Assembly: GCF_000149955.1 (NCBI RefSeq)
Contig: NC_030990.1
Location: forward strand, 496,001-560,000
Direction of reading: 5' to 3'
DNA: 64,000 bases
Origin: Fusarium oxysporum f. sp. lycopersici 4287
Lineage: Eukaryota > Ascomycota > Sordariomycetes > Hypocreales > Nectriaceae
This document shows, piece after piece, positions 54,922 to 64,000 of the stretch. Position 1 is the first letter of the stretch. Each line of letters opens with the position of its first letter. The notes beneath the pieces were generated by a model. It worked only from the letters and a program-made list of their open reading frames with translations. It made no database searches and was not told where the DNA came from. Position numbers and translations under genes: made by a program.

Positions 54922-57900
54922 ATGTTGGATCCAAGTGATCCAGATGCCTACACAGTCGGGTGGGTTTGTGCTCTGTCGACAGAGTTCACCGCAGCCCAGG
55001 AACAATTCGACGAGGAATATGAGCCACATGAATCACCTGAACACAGGGATGCAAATGACTTTAATGTGTACAGTTTCGGCAAGATCAAGGGCCACATGGT
55101 GGTTGTCGCTGTACTGCCAAACGGTCAATACGGGACTGCATCTGCAGCCACTGTGGCCAAGGATATGATACGCAGCTTTCGCAACATCCGATTTGGTCTT
55201 ATGGTCGGGATTGGCGGAGGTGCTCCTACTAAGCAGCATGATATTCGCTTGGGGGATGTTGTGGTCAGCTCACCTTCGCCGGGCCAAAGTGGTGTCTTCC
55301 AATACGACTTCGGAAAAGCTACAAAAGACGTATTTCAGCACACCGCATCGCACAATAAACCACCCCCGTTGCTGCTTGCTGCAGTAGCGGGGCTCAAGAC
55401 CCAATACGAGCGAAAGGGCCTTCAGATCCATGATAAGGTCAGCACCATCGTCGCAAACAACAAGAGATTAAGTGCCAAGTATGGACGTCCAGAGGATCCA
55501 GATTCTCTTTTTTCCCCTTCGATTGATCATAAGAGTGATCCATGTCCTAAGTTTTGTGTAACGGCCCCGACTGATCTAGTAGATCGCAAACCACGACAAG
55601 AACCAATGGAGGTTGTTGAAGTCCACTATGGCACCATTGCTTCGGGTAATACTCTCATGAAGGATGCTTTTAAGCGAGATGAACTTGCTTCCAAGGCAAA
55701 TATCTTGTGTTTCGAAATGGAAGCCGCTGGACTGATGGATGGGTTTCAATGTCTTGTTATTCGAGGAATTTGTGACTATTCTGATTCTCACAAAAATGAT
55801 AGATGGCAGGGTTATGCAGCTATGACTGCGGCTGTATATGCTAAGCAGATTCTCGGCAGAATCCGCCCAGAGGCCGTTGCAAGGGAGGAAACTATTATCT
55901 CGAAGATTGATGAAGGTTAGTAGTTTTCTATGCTTTTGGGAAAACTGTATCTAAAGATTAGTATTCAATTCAGTCATTTCCGGCGTGGAGAATCTGAAAC
56001 GATCTATTTCAGAACAGGAAGTGCTGAACTGGCTCTCAGATGAAGACTTCGGTACTTATCAGTTCGATGAACGCAGTAAGAAAGCTCCAGGGACGTGCCA
56101 GTGGTTTCTGGACTCGCCGGAATATCAGTCTTGGACCCAAGAGAAAGGCCAAGTCCTTTTCTGCCCAGGCATTGCCGGGGCTGGAAAGACCGTGCTTGCA
56201 TCTGCCATCATCGAAAGCCTGCATTCTCGCTTTCAATCCGACTCAAGCACTGCCATCGTCCATATCTACTGCCGATATAATCGTGTCGATCGGCAAACAT
56301 TCAACAAATTGCGGGCCAGTCTGCTGAGACAGCTTTGTGAACGATTATCTCCACTCCCTGAGGGTATAATGCAGCTTTACAACCAATACAAGCCTCGACG
56401 GGTGGAAGCCCCTCCAGAGAGGATTCTTTCAGAACTGGAATCCGTGTCAGGCCTGTTTTCAAAAGTATTTATGGTTGTTGATGCGTTGGATGAGTGGCGA
56501 GCGACAGAACACGCGGACCTCTACTCACTACCAGGCGAGCTTCTCCATCTTCAAAGGAAATTGGCCATGAATCTACTCGCCACCTCCCGACCGATTCCCC
56601 TCATTGCAAATCAGTTCAATAATTACCCTTCTATTTCCATTACTGCTCAACAACAGGATATTTACGCTTACGTTGACAACTTTCGGTGGCCAGAGTCGAG
56701 CTGCATTGGTAAAATAACAGGATTGCGAGGCTTGGTAAAAAAGGTCATGTCACAAATTGTTAGGGGAATGTAGGTCCATTGTACCATCATCCATTTCAAA
56801 AGAAAATCCTCTCTAACTAATCAGGTTTCTTTTAGCAAGGCTGTATCTCCATTCACTGGAAAACGAGACCTCTGAAAGAGATGTTAAAGATGCTCTGAAG
56901 CGGTTCGAAGACCGAGCGAAGAACGATGATAATGATCCAAAGTTCAATATTGTGGACCAAGCATATAATGATACGCTAAAACGGCTCAGAGAGCAACATC
57001 AAAATTCTAGTGACCTAGCATTTCGGGTCCTGGCCTGGATATGTTGCACTGGCTGGAAGCTACCAGCCAGTGCAATCCAACATGGCCTTGCCTTACGAGA
57101 AGGAGACACAACCTTTCATGAAGATGGCATAGTCGACGAATCATTACTGCTCTCTGTATGCTGTGGCTTGGTTGAGATTCCAGAAGGAAGCAGGGAAATC
57201 CGGCTCGTCCACTATACCACCGAAAACTTTTTCCGGCATAATCGGCATTTGCTTGACGAATATTTCCTCGTCCGACATTCGATTAACTGCGACCTACCTT
57301 CAAATGCTGATGCCTATCTTGCAAGGCAGTGCATCATCTGTTTATCTATCGATTTGCCGAGACACCTTCCAGGAGGAATTGGCAACGATCCGCAGCTTCG
57401 ATCCAGATATTATGGTTATGATATGCTCATACATTCCATGGTTGAACTACTATATGACAGACGATTTGGTTCCTCTGGAAAGAATTACACGGCTTTGGCA
57501 GACAAAATTCAGGATCCATTATATACATATAGCGCATTCAACTGGGGCGGCCATGTGCGACGGCTTTCGCCCTTAGACCAAACCTACAAGACATCCATCG
57601 ACTTCCTCCAAACGCGTGGAATGGTCGACCAGGCTATCATGCTGATTCTCACTCTTGGAACCTGGAGCGAAGACAGACAAGCACCCCAAGATATGAGTAA
57701 TTTGCACCTAGCTGCGCTTTTCGGACTCGGTGATCTGGCAGAGTCACTGATGAAGAATATTGACATCAATTCAAGAGACAGTTGCGGCCGGACTGCACTC
57801 GTTTGGGCACTGGAGTGTTTGGCATTCGAATTCAAATTCAGCCCGGATTACATAATGTCAGTCACAAAGAATTTCGAAATATATGACGGCATTGACATTG

Positions 57901-59009
57901 CTCGTCGTCGTGTTGTCAATGCTTTATTAAGATCAGGTGCTAACCCGCGCATGCCTGGATATAATGGGGATACTCCTCTACACTTGGCGGCTATCTTAGG
58001 AGACGTCGAGATCGTTGAAAGAATACTCGAATATGGAGTAGACATTGATATACTGAACAGGAATGTTGGTGTCCCTCTTGAAGAAGCAGTGCGACATAGC
58101 AGGGAATCGGCCTCCATGAAGCTCCTGGAGAGCGGTACGGTCGACACCGGTGGAGAGAACAGTCGCACGGCTCACACTGAGACTTCTTCTGTTAGTAACT
58201 TGGCCCCAATGGAGACACTTATTGAAAAAGGTGCTAAGGCGGACTTTCCCGATATTAACGGCCAAACTGCCTTGATGGAAGCCAGCAAACGGGGCCACAA
58301 TCGAATCGATGAGCTCCTCCTCGAAAATCAGTCTAATGTGGATCAACAAGATCACAAGGGTGACACCGCTCTCATGAAAGCGTGCATTGGTGATCATGCC
58401 GACGTTATTGAGCTGCTAGTCGCAGCCAACGCTCGACTAGACATTGAGAACGATAAAGGGGACACTGCTCTTGACCATGGAGGTAGGTATTGTGGAGAGG
58501 ACAGCATCAAGCGACTCCTCCACCAAAGTACGGATCCTACCATTCGAGATCAGCATTCCGGTACCGTTCTTATTTCCGCAAGCCATTGGAAGCGTCCAAA
58601 TATTGTTTCACTGATACTGGAAGACGCCAAACTAAAGCCAACTTCAAAATTTATCAATCTTGCGTTATCAGAGGCGTGCTCGGATTCGAACGAGAAAATT
58701 GTGAGACTTTTGATTGACCATGGAGCGAACCCCGACATGCCCCTCGACATTGAAAGCAATGGCGGCGATTTTTTTAGGCCCATCCACATGGCCGCAATAA
58801 GAGGGGAAAAAACAGGGGTCCAAATTCTAATTGAAAGAGGTGCTTCTGTTAATCTTCGTTCGTCCGGAGGACTATTGCCTCTGGACTACGCAATGAGGTA
58901 TCATGGCGAAGACCCTTCTATAGCCGACTTGCTTCGAAAACACGGTGCAATTACTGAAGGGAAACGACTAGTTCAACTTATGCAAGATAGAAGTAAGAGG
59001 CTTAATTAA
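54922..59009 (+). CDS. PNP-NACHT-ankyrin NLR-like receptor
   Basis: One gene of three exons (54922-55915, 55974-56769, 56825-59009; introns 58 and 55 bp) encoding 1,324 residues. Residues about 9-320 form a nucleoside-phosphorylase-like (PNP_UDP) domain: YTVGWVCALSTEFTAA, GLMVGIGGGAP, CFEMEAAGLMD and RGICDYSDSHKND. Then comes a NACHT-type P-loop domain with Walker A GIAGAGKT at about 397-404 and Walker B VFMVVDALDEW at about 496-506. A winged-helix-like region (WICCTGWKLPASAIQHGLAL, VHYTTENFF) follows. From about 885 to 1315 there are roughly ten ankyrin repeats, some degenerate (DTPLHLAAILGDVEIVERIL, QTALMEASKRGHNRIDELLL, DTALMKACIGDHADVIELL). This is a known fungal NLR architecture: the repeats sense, NACHT oligomerises, and the N-terminal enzyme domain acts as effector. 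The ligand is unknown. No frame lesion was seen. Confidence 0.9.
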
Positions 59010-59547
59010 GTTTCTTGAAGGTTTTTATATATTCAATAATTTGTATTAGCTTCATCTAATGAGGCTAAACTTCCCTCTTACTGAAGAGTTGTTTATAATG
59101 CCATTGGCTGTTATATGCATTGCGCCGTGATCTTTGGCCTGCAGGGACGCAGAAAAGCCATATACTCCATATCATCAAAGGATTTGAAACAATTGTTGAA
59201 GTCATCGGCGTGGCGCAAGTTTCGTGTTCGCGTCATCTCGTCATTGAGGTCGAGATCTCCAGCAGTTCCATTGTAGCAACTGCGATACTAGTCCAACAGA
59301 GATCTCGTAGCGCGATGATTGGGTGTATCAAGAAAAAAGCTCGATTTAGGCCCTATTATATTGAGATCCAGTCTGGTATAAGCTGGCAGTCGTTGCCAAC
59401 GAGGCATGTCCACAAGGTTTGTATATCTTGAAACCTCTAGGTTTCATGCAAACTGCCTCTTATTCTCCCTGAGCAACTTGTCAAATTTGGGTCACAAGGA
59501 TATGACATTTGAACTCGCAACTGATACCTAGCCCAACTGTGCCTCAT
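59010..59547. other. intergenic, no gene seen
   Basis: About 540 bp between convergent genes; a short open frame at about 59120-59431 has no recognisable content. Confidence 0.45.
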
Positions 59548-59958
59548 CTAAACATACTTGCGCGAGCCAAACCAGTAGACCAAGGGTGGCACGACAATCT
59601 CAGTGATGGTAGCTCGTTGCACCCACGGAAATCCCCAGCCAAAGACGCCAGCTGAAATAGCTCTCCCAATACCGCCTAGTGCCAAACCAGCCAAGAGAAT
59701 ATTCAGGAGTAACTGTCTTTCCTTGATATCGTAAGACGCCCAGCATAGCGCAGCGCCGTAACCAATGTATGTTCCACCCAGGAAACGGATCTGTGAGTCC
59801 ATGAGGGAGACGGTGGATGGAGGGAGTTTTGCACGTTCAATTTGTGGGAGATATTCTTTTATCCCTCGGACGACATGCGATGCGCCATGATAGACGATCC
59901 AGGCGGAGAAGCCTTTGAGGAGGAGGGGAGTGTATTCCATTGGTGTGGACTGGGACAT
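59548..59958 (-). CDS. DUF4345-like small membrane protein
   Basis: A 136-residue intronless protein from ATG 59958 (MSQSTPMEYTPLLL); the longer frame upstream starts at TTG. Four hydrophobic segments are visible: YTPLLLKGFSAWIVYHGASHVV, RFLGGTYIGYGAALCWASYD, LLLNILLAGLALGGIGRAISAGVFG and a last one around EIVVPPLVYWFG. The FLGGTYIGYGA and GLGRAIS-type blocks are those of the DUF4345 family of bacteria and fungi, whose function is unknown. Probably an integral membrane protein of an internal membrane. No operon-like context. Confidence 0.75.
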   Translation of the reverse strand: MSQSTPMEYTPLLLKGFSAWIVYHGASHVVRGIKEYLPQIERAKLPPSTVSLMDSQIRFLGGTYIGYGAALCWASYDIKERQLLLNILLAGLALGGIGRAISAGVFGWGFPWVQRATITEIVVPPLVYWFGSRKYV

Positions 59959-60923
59959 TCTGCTAGGAAGTTTGGTGGAGATTGGAGAATATCTAGAAGT
60001 GCACTTGAATTGGTAGAGCCGATGTCGCTCTGGGTACAAAAAGGGACCAAAGGGCTACTTATAGTCCTATAATACAAACTCCATTCTGGCCTAAACAGCG
60101 CGCGCTTAATCTGAACAGATAAATGTTGTTGTTCGAAACGGCACAATATCTTGCCGCTGGCCTATCAGCGCTGTTAGCGACGAGGAAAAGTCGCCGGGCC
60201 GCGGTGATTCTCTCGTCAGCGATGCTGACAAAGAGCTCAGCTCCCCTGGCGTGAGTACGAATAATACATTTATCGTCAGAAAACGAAAGGGCTCTAAGGG
60301 CTGAGGGCGGATATAAGAGGGTTATGTCCGTAATTGTTCAGTCTGGGGCGGAGATATGCACAACAGTCAAGTCGCCATGAAGCCATGGCTATAATTGATA
60401 ACCAATCGACGCAGAATATCCTTCAAGAATCTCTAGTTTAGCAAATTCCTATTTTATAACCCATGTGACTTTTTCATTCTCACTAACCAAAGCATCTTGG
60501 CGCGTAAAATGTCTTTAAAGTTAGGCTCATCTTCTTTTACTAGCGCGTCTCCATCCTCCTCAGAAACACAGCGCCCAACTCAACGAAATAGCACGTATTT
60601 ACAAAACCTGCGCTGTAAACCGTTCTCGCGCTTCTGGAGTTACAGGCCCTGGAGTGTTCGATTATGAGGTCATCGTGACGAGAAATGGACCCTTGTAGAC
60701 AGGAGCTCCTGCCTCGTCTATTTTATGGAGCAGTGACGATGCCCTTCGCGTTATGATATCATCTCTACAATCAATCTTGCCCAAACCAAACCTCACATCA
60801 AATGCCCATTCTCATCTCCATTAACAAACGCCACAAATCATCAGTTCTCAGTGCAAGCCATCAAATTCATCCTCACAAGCCTACAATCTCCATTAACAAA
60901 TTCCCAACACAATCATCTTCACA
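59959..60923. other. intergenic, no gene seen
   Basis: About 960 bp of divergent promoter between the DUF4345-like gene and the SMP-domain gene. A C/A-rich leader precedes the SMP start. Confidence 0.45.
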
Positions 60924-61314
60924 ATGGCAGGCCTTCCAACCAAAGACGACATCAAGGCCCAAGCCGTCGACGGCCGACCCATCACCCAAGCTGAAGCCGC
61001 AGCCATTGCCTCCGAAGAATCAGCCCTCACCGGCAGCGGCCCCATCAAAGGCGGTGTCGCAGCCACCGCTCAGAGTCTACACGACAAGCAGCAGAACTTC
61101 CTCGAGAAGGCAGGTGAAGTTGTACGAAAGCCGCCTACCGAGGTGACAAAGGAGGATGCTGCTGAGGTGCAACGCGCAGAGGTAATATATCGTGCTGGTT
61201 TAGTTGGTGATGATTTACTGACTGGTGTAGGCTCGTGCAAAGGGTGGTCCTCCTGGAAAGGGATCTACGGCTGCTGATGTGCAGTCTGTTGCGGACACGA
61301 ATACCCAAGCTTAG
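60924..61314 (+). CDS. SMP (seed maturation protein)-domain protein
   Basis: A 113-residue hydrophilic protein from two exons (60924-61181 and 61231-61314; 49-bp intron). MAGLPTKDDIKAQAVDGRPI, then ITQAEAAAIASEESALTG, GPIKGGVAATAQSLHDKQ, VTKEDAAEVQRAEARAKGG and the tail ADVQSVAD are the ordinary SMP-domain blocks found in LEA-like proteins. Such proteins are Ala/Gln/Lys-rich and intrinsically disordered, associated with desiccation, conidia and stress. It has no signal peptide and is cytosolic or nuclear. The length fits fungal members (about 100-120 residues). Confidence 0.85.
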
Positions 61315-62474
61315 AACCGGATTTTGCTCTTCCAGAGTGATACCGGGATGAAACAGTGGTGTTAATTGCTTCAGAAGGGTCCTCGAGAAGGAACTCAAAG
61401 AAAAAGACATGATTAGGCGTGTAGAGTGGCAAGGAGAGGCCGGAGGCGAGGGCAGGTCCAAAATAAAGTTATTCTAATCAACATTCAAGTTATCGTAACT
61501 TAATGCCAATTAATTGCGTCTTATTAGGTATCTGTGCCTTAGATACATGCCCTGCAAAAACTCGATTAAACCTCAGATGTTATCCATAACACCCCCAGCC
61601 AAAATATTACTTGATGACTTTGACATAAATCTATATTATTACTTCACAGGACCTTTTACTCGTGACTGTAAGTCTGGCCTAAATCTATTTCGATTACGGA
61701 GCTCAAAGGTATGCAGATTCTTCCAACCATATATATCCCATAGTTTCATCCGAGGCAATTTCATCAAGCAGGGACTTACCAAGACCTGCTTTTTTTTTCT
61801 TTTTCAGCTTTCACCTACCCACCTCCCAAATCAGGCAATGTGCCCGTGCAAATAACTTCGGAGCTTGGCCTACTGATTCTGCTGATGCAACGCTCTGTTG
61901 GTTGTTATGCTGTTGGTTGTGTTTTGTCCCACTTCAACATGCAACTAGGCAAATCAGGAAGCGCTTTGACAGTTCAGACAGGCAGACGAGATCAGATCAA
62001 CATTCTCACAGATAATTCAAAGGTCAAGATTAAACTCGAAATGTCATTCATTTATAAGCCCGCCGCCAGTCTGAGTCCTATTCGTCGCCATTCCTACTCG
62101 TGGGAGATGTTTGAAGATATGTTGGTCGACCCTCGTCAGCGGACCAAACCCCGGATCACGAGTTCACAACCCCAGCATGATCATTTGCAGCGTGGGCCGT
62201 AACTAGGCTTCATATGGACTGCTAGTGCATAAAGACTGGGTATACAGTCCTGATTCATTTGGTTATCTGTGACGAGGTTGGCTCGGATACCCGGATGATC
62301 GAATACATATATCAATAGCATCCACCCCTCATTCAGAAGTGACAACTTCCCCTCTCAAATGTGTCCACATTGAAATTCCGAGTCTGTGATCATAACTTAA
62401 GCCAAGCCCGGAGAGCAGGCGATCCGAGATCGCAGATCTTGCTTGGTCAAACTGGCGAATTATTCCCTCATACG
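61315..62474. other. intergenic, 1.2 kb, no gene seen
   Basis: Short open frames at about 61514-61855 and 61840-62202 lack recognisable motifs. A polypyrimidine run at about 61790-61810 resembles an intron end but has no coding partner that I can find. Confidence 0.4.
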
Positions 62475-63261
62475 ATGTCTTTTCTCGTAAAACTTGGCCT
62501 AATATTTTCTGTTTTCGCGAGCTGGGCATCATGCTTTACCAAATTTATACGGCCCCCAGAGAGGGACCCGGATCAAGCAGCCGATCAGGACATGACGAAG
62601 AACAACCATTATGACGATGGACAAACGATCCCGATCCTATTTGATACCAACATTAAAAAGGTTGACCTCTATATTTGGCAATTCATAGACGCTGAAAAGA
62701 ACGCAACCTCTCTCTTAGAAAGTAGTAGGACTTCGTCCCTTCTGTTTATTGTATTGCTAATTGAGCCGCCTAGGCGATGGTACATCGGATCCTACAGGCT
62801 GGAAGGCTCAATACGATATTTCCAACGCGACCGAGAACAACGAGGATTGCATTTATTGGTTTTCGTTAATTGACAGCAAATATGGCGGGACACTAGCGAA
62901 ATCCCAATACGTAAACGTCAGCGCGCCGAAAGCCGAGGAGACCACGACGGATTCGTCCGCAAGCGGAGATGCAAGTTCTACACTTGAGCCTAGTTCGAAA
63001 TCTGGATTGTCTCGCGGTGAAATTGCTGGTGTAGCAGTCGGCGCCACGATTGGAGGTCTATTGATTCTTGGATGTGTTGGATGGATGGTTTGGAGAAGAC
63101 GGGCGAGAATGAAAAATAATGCGGCGCTGGCAGAGCTTCCTGGAAATTACAACCAAGACCAGCCTCACTCTGAGAGACCGAAGAGTGAGCTACCTGCCGA
63201 GCCTGTGGTTTTTCCTTCAGAGCGTCCTAGGAGCCCTCCTAGAATCTATGAAGCACCATGA
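62475..63261 (+). CDS. single-pass cell-surface-type protein (signal peptide, Ser/Thr stalk, TM)
   Basis: A 245-residue protein from two exons; the best model is 62475-62724 and 62774-63261 around a 49-bp intron. The first residues (MSFLVKLGLIFSVFASWASC) are a signal peptide. The lumenal part includes NNHYDDGQTIPILFDTN, GWKAQYDISNATENNEDC and WFSLID, followed by a Ser/Thr-rich stalk (about 135-160) and one TM helix at about 167-189 (IAGVAVGATIGGLLILGCVGW), then WRRRAR and a Pro-rich cytosolic tail. This general plan, with SKSGLSRGEIAGVAVGA before the helix, is common in ascomycete cell-wall-associated proteins (Mid2/WSC-like or adhesin-like). I cannot assign a specific role. Confidence 0.75.
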
Positions 63262-63468
63262 TTAAAGAGACAAGAGGAAAGGTCAACATAATAATATATC
63301 ATAATTAATACACCCTTATTACCTATACTTCTTATCTTATAATTCCATTCCACTCATCTTACAGGTTTCATTCTGGTTGTTCTTTTCAATTTCCAAGTCA
63401 CAGGTTCCAACACTTCAACCAATAAACAAGGGTCGTCTATCATCTACACCACCTTCAAAGTTATCATC

Positions 63469-64000
63469 TTACTTGAGATCCTTATCAGTAACCTCAGAAA
63501 TATTCCAATCAATCAAAGCATCACTGCCCAACACCCCCTCGATAAGAGTCATGCTCAAATTCCACAAGTTGGACGCCAACTCAGGATTTGAAGCCTGGCT
63601 CGTTTCCTTGCCCTCCTGGTCAGGGTCAGAGAAGTAGTACCCATTCAAATCCTCCTCCTCAATCTTGGGTGAAGTCAATGCCCAGAGTGCACTGTAAGAT
63701 CCCTGCTCAACGTCACGTCCGATGGCTAGCATAGCCCAGGATAGAAGTTTTCCTGTCAGGCCGGGGTAGGCGTCTTTCCACTGCTGCTGCATCGCGGTAT
63801 TAACCTACCATTTGTCAGTATCATGCTCCAGTTGAGGAATGGGTTAACTTACCGCTCCAGGATGGACAGAGAGGGCATAGATCCTATCTTTGTTCTCCTG
63901 GATAACCTTTCCAGCTAATCCATACTTTGCAAATAAGATCATCGCAAGCTTGGTTCTGTTGTATCGAGCCGTGGAGTCAAGGTTGGGGTCGTTGATCTCA
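63469..64000 (-). CDS. short-chain dehydrogenase/reductase, 5' end outside window
   Basis: Only the C-terminal part lies in the window. The upstream exon (>64000 to about 63852) encodes EINDPNLDSTARYNRTKLAM, which contains the catalytic Y-x-x-x-K of SDR enzymes, and IYALSVHPGAV. A short intron (about 63805-63851, GTAAGT...TAG) joins this to VNTAMQQQW. The C-terminus carries GSYSALWALTSPKIEE and GYYFSD, typical of the retinol-dehydrogenase/WWOX-like SDR subgroup. The stop is TAA at 63469-63471. An NAD(P)(H)-dependent oxidoreductase; substrate unknown. The Rossmann nucleotide-binding half lies beyond base 64000. Confidence 0.85.

Noticed and set aside
54922..59009. Treating the PNP, NACHT and ankyrin parts as three genes
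   Set aside because: Two short introns with good splice sites join them in frame, and this is a known single-protein architecture.

Overview
The window is eukaryotic and looks like a filamentous ascomycete (Pezizomycotina), most plausibly Fusarium or a close hypocrealean relative. The clues are many short introns (about 42-90 bp, GT/AG, with CTAAC/CTGAC-like branch points), several HET-domain genes, three Zn2Cys6 regulators, a PNP-NACHT-ankyrin NLR and families typical of that group. The genus is an inference from gene content, not a measurement. I saw no rRNA, intact tRNA, CRISPR array or intact transposon.

Layout. 0-3.1 kb: 3' part of a GH31 exo-alpha-1,4-glucan lyase. 4.1-10.6 kb: three HET-domain genes. 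10.6-15.4 kb: xanthine dehydrogenase (minus strand), with a GATA-site cluster in its upstream region. 16.0-17.8 kb: a GH49 dextranase/isopullulanase-like enzyme. 18.4-18.8 kb: a hidden three-exon gene for a small secreted cysteine-rich protein. 20.3-24.8 kb: a TauD-type dioxygenase divergent from a Zn2Cys6 regulator. 25.3-27.1 kb: a PaiA-like acetyltransferase followed by a PaiB-like flavin-fold protein. 29.2-31.1 kb: an MFS hexose transporter. 31.8-33.8 kb: two related small Cys-rich proteins, the first broken. 34.3-36.5 kb: a Zn2Cys6 regulator. 36.9-37.5 kb: a probably broken small secreted-protein gene.

39.2-49.8 kb is the most interesting block. A MysC-type ATP-grasp ligase and a desmethyl-4-deoxygadusol-synthase-type sugar phosphate cyclase are transcribed divergently. 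They form the core of a mycosporine-like pathway, but the usual O-methyltransferase is not in the window. Next to them are a TetX-like FAD monooxygenase, a Zn2Cys6 regulator that carries an in-frame TGA just after its zinc cluster, and a multi-pass membrane protein.

51.1-59.0 kb: a Rab11-like GTPase with the catalytic Gln changed to Leu and no prenylation tail, a 725-residue protein with a HicA-like C-terminus, and a PNP-NACHT-ankyrin NLR. 59.5-64 kb: a DUF4345-like membrane protein, an SMP-domain protein, a single-pass cell-surface-type protein, and the 3' part of a short-chain dehydrogenase.

Functionally the window mixes carbon scavenging (glucan lyase, GH49, hexose transporter), nitrogen/sulfur scavenging (XDH, TauD), a small-molecule cluster that may be decaying, and recognition-type genes (HETs and an NLR).
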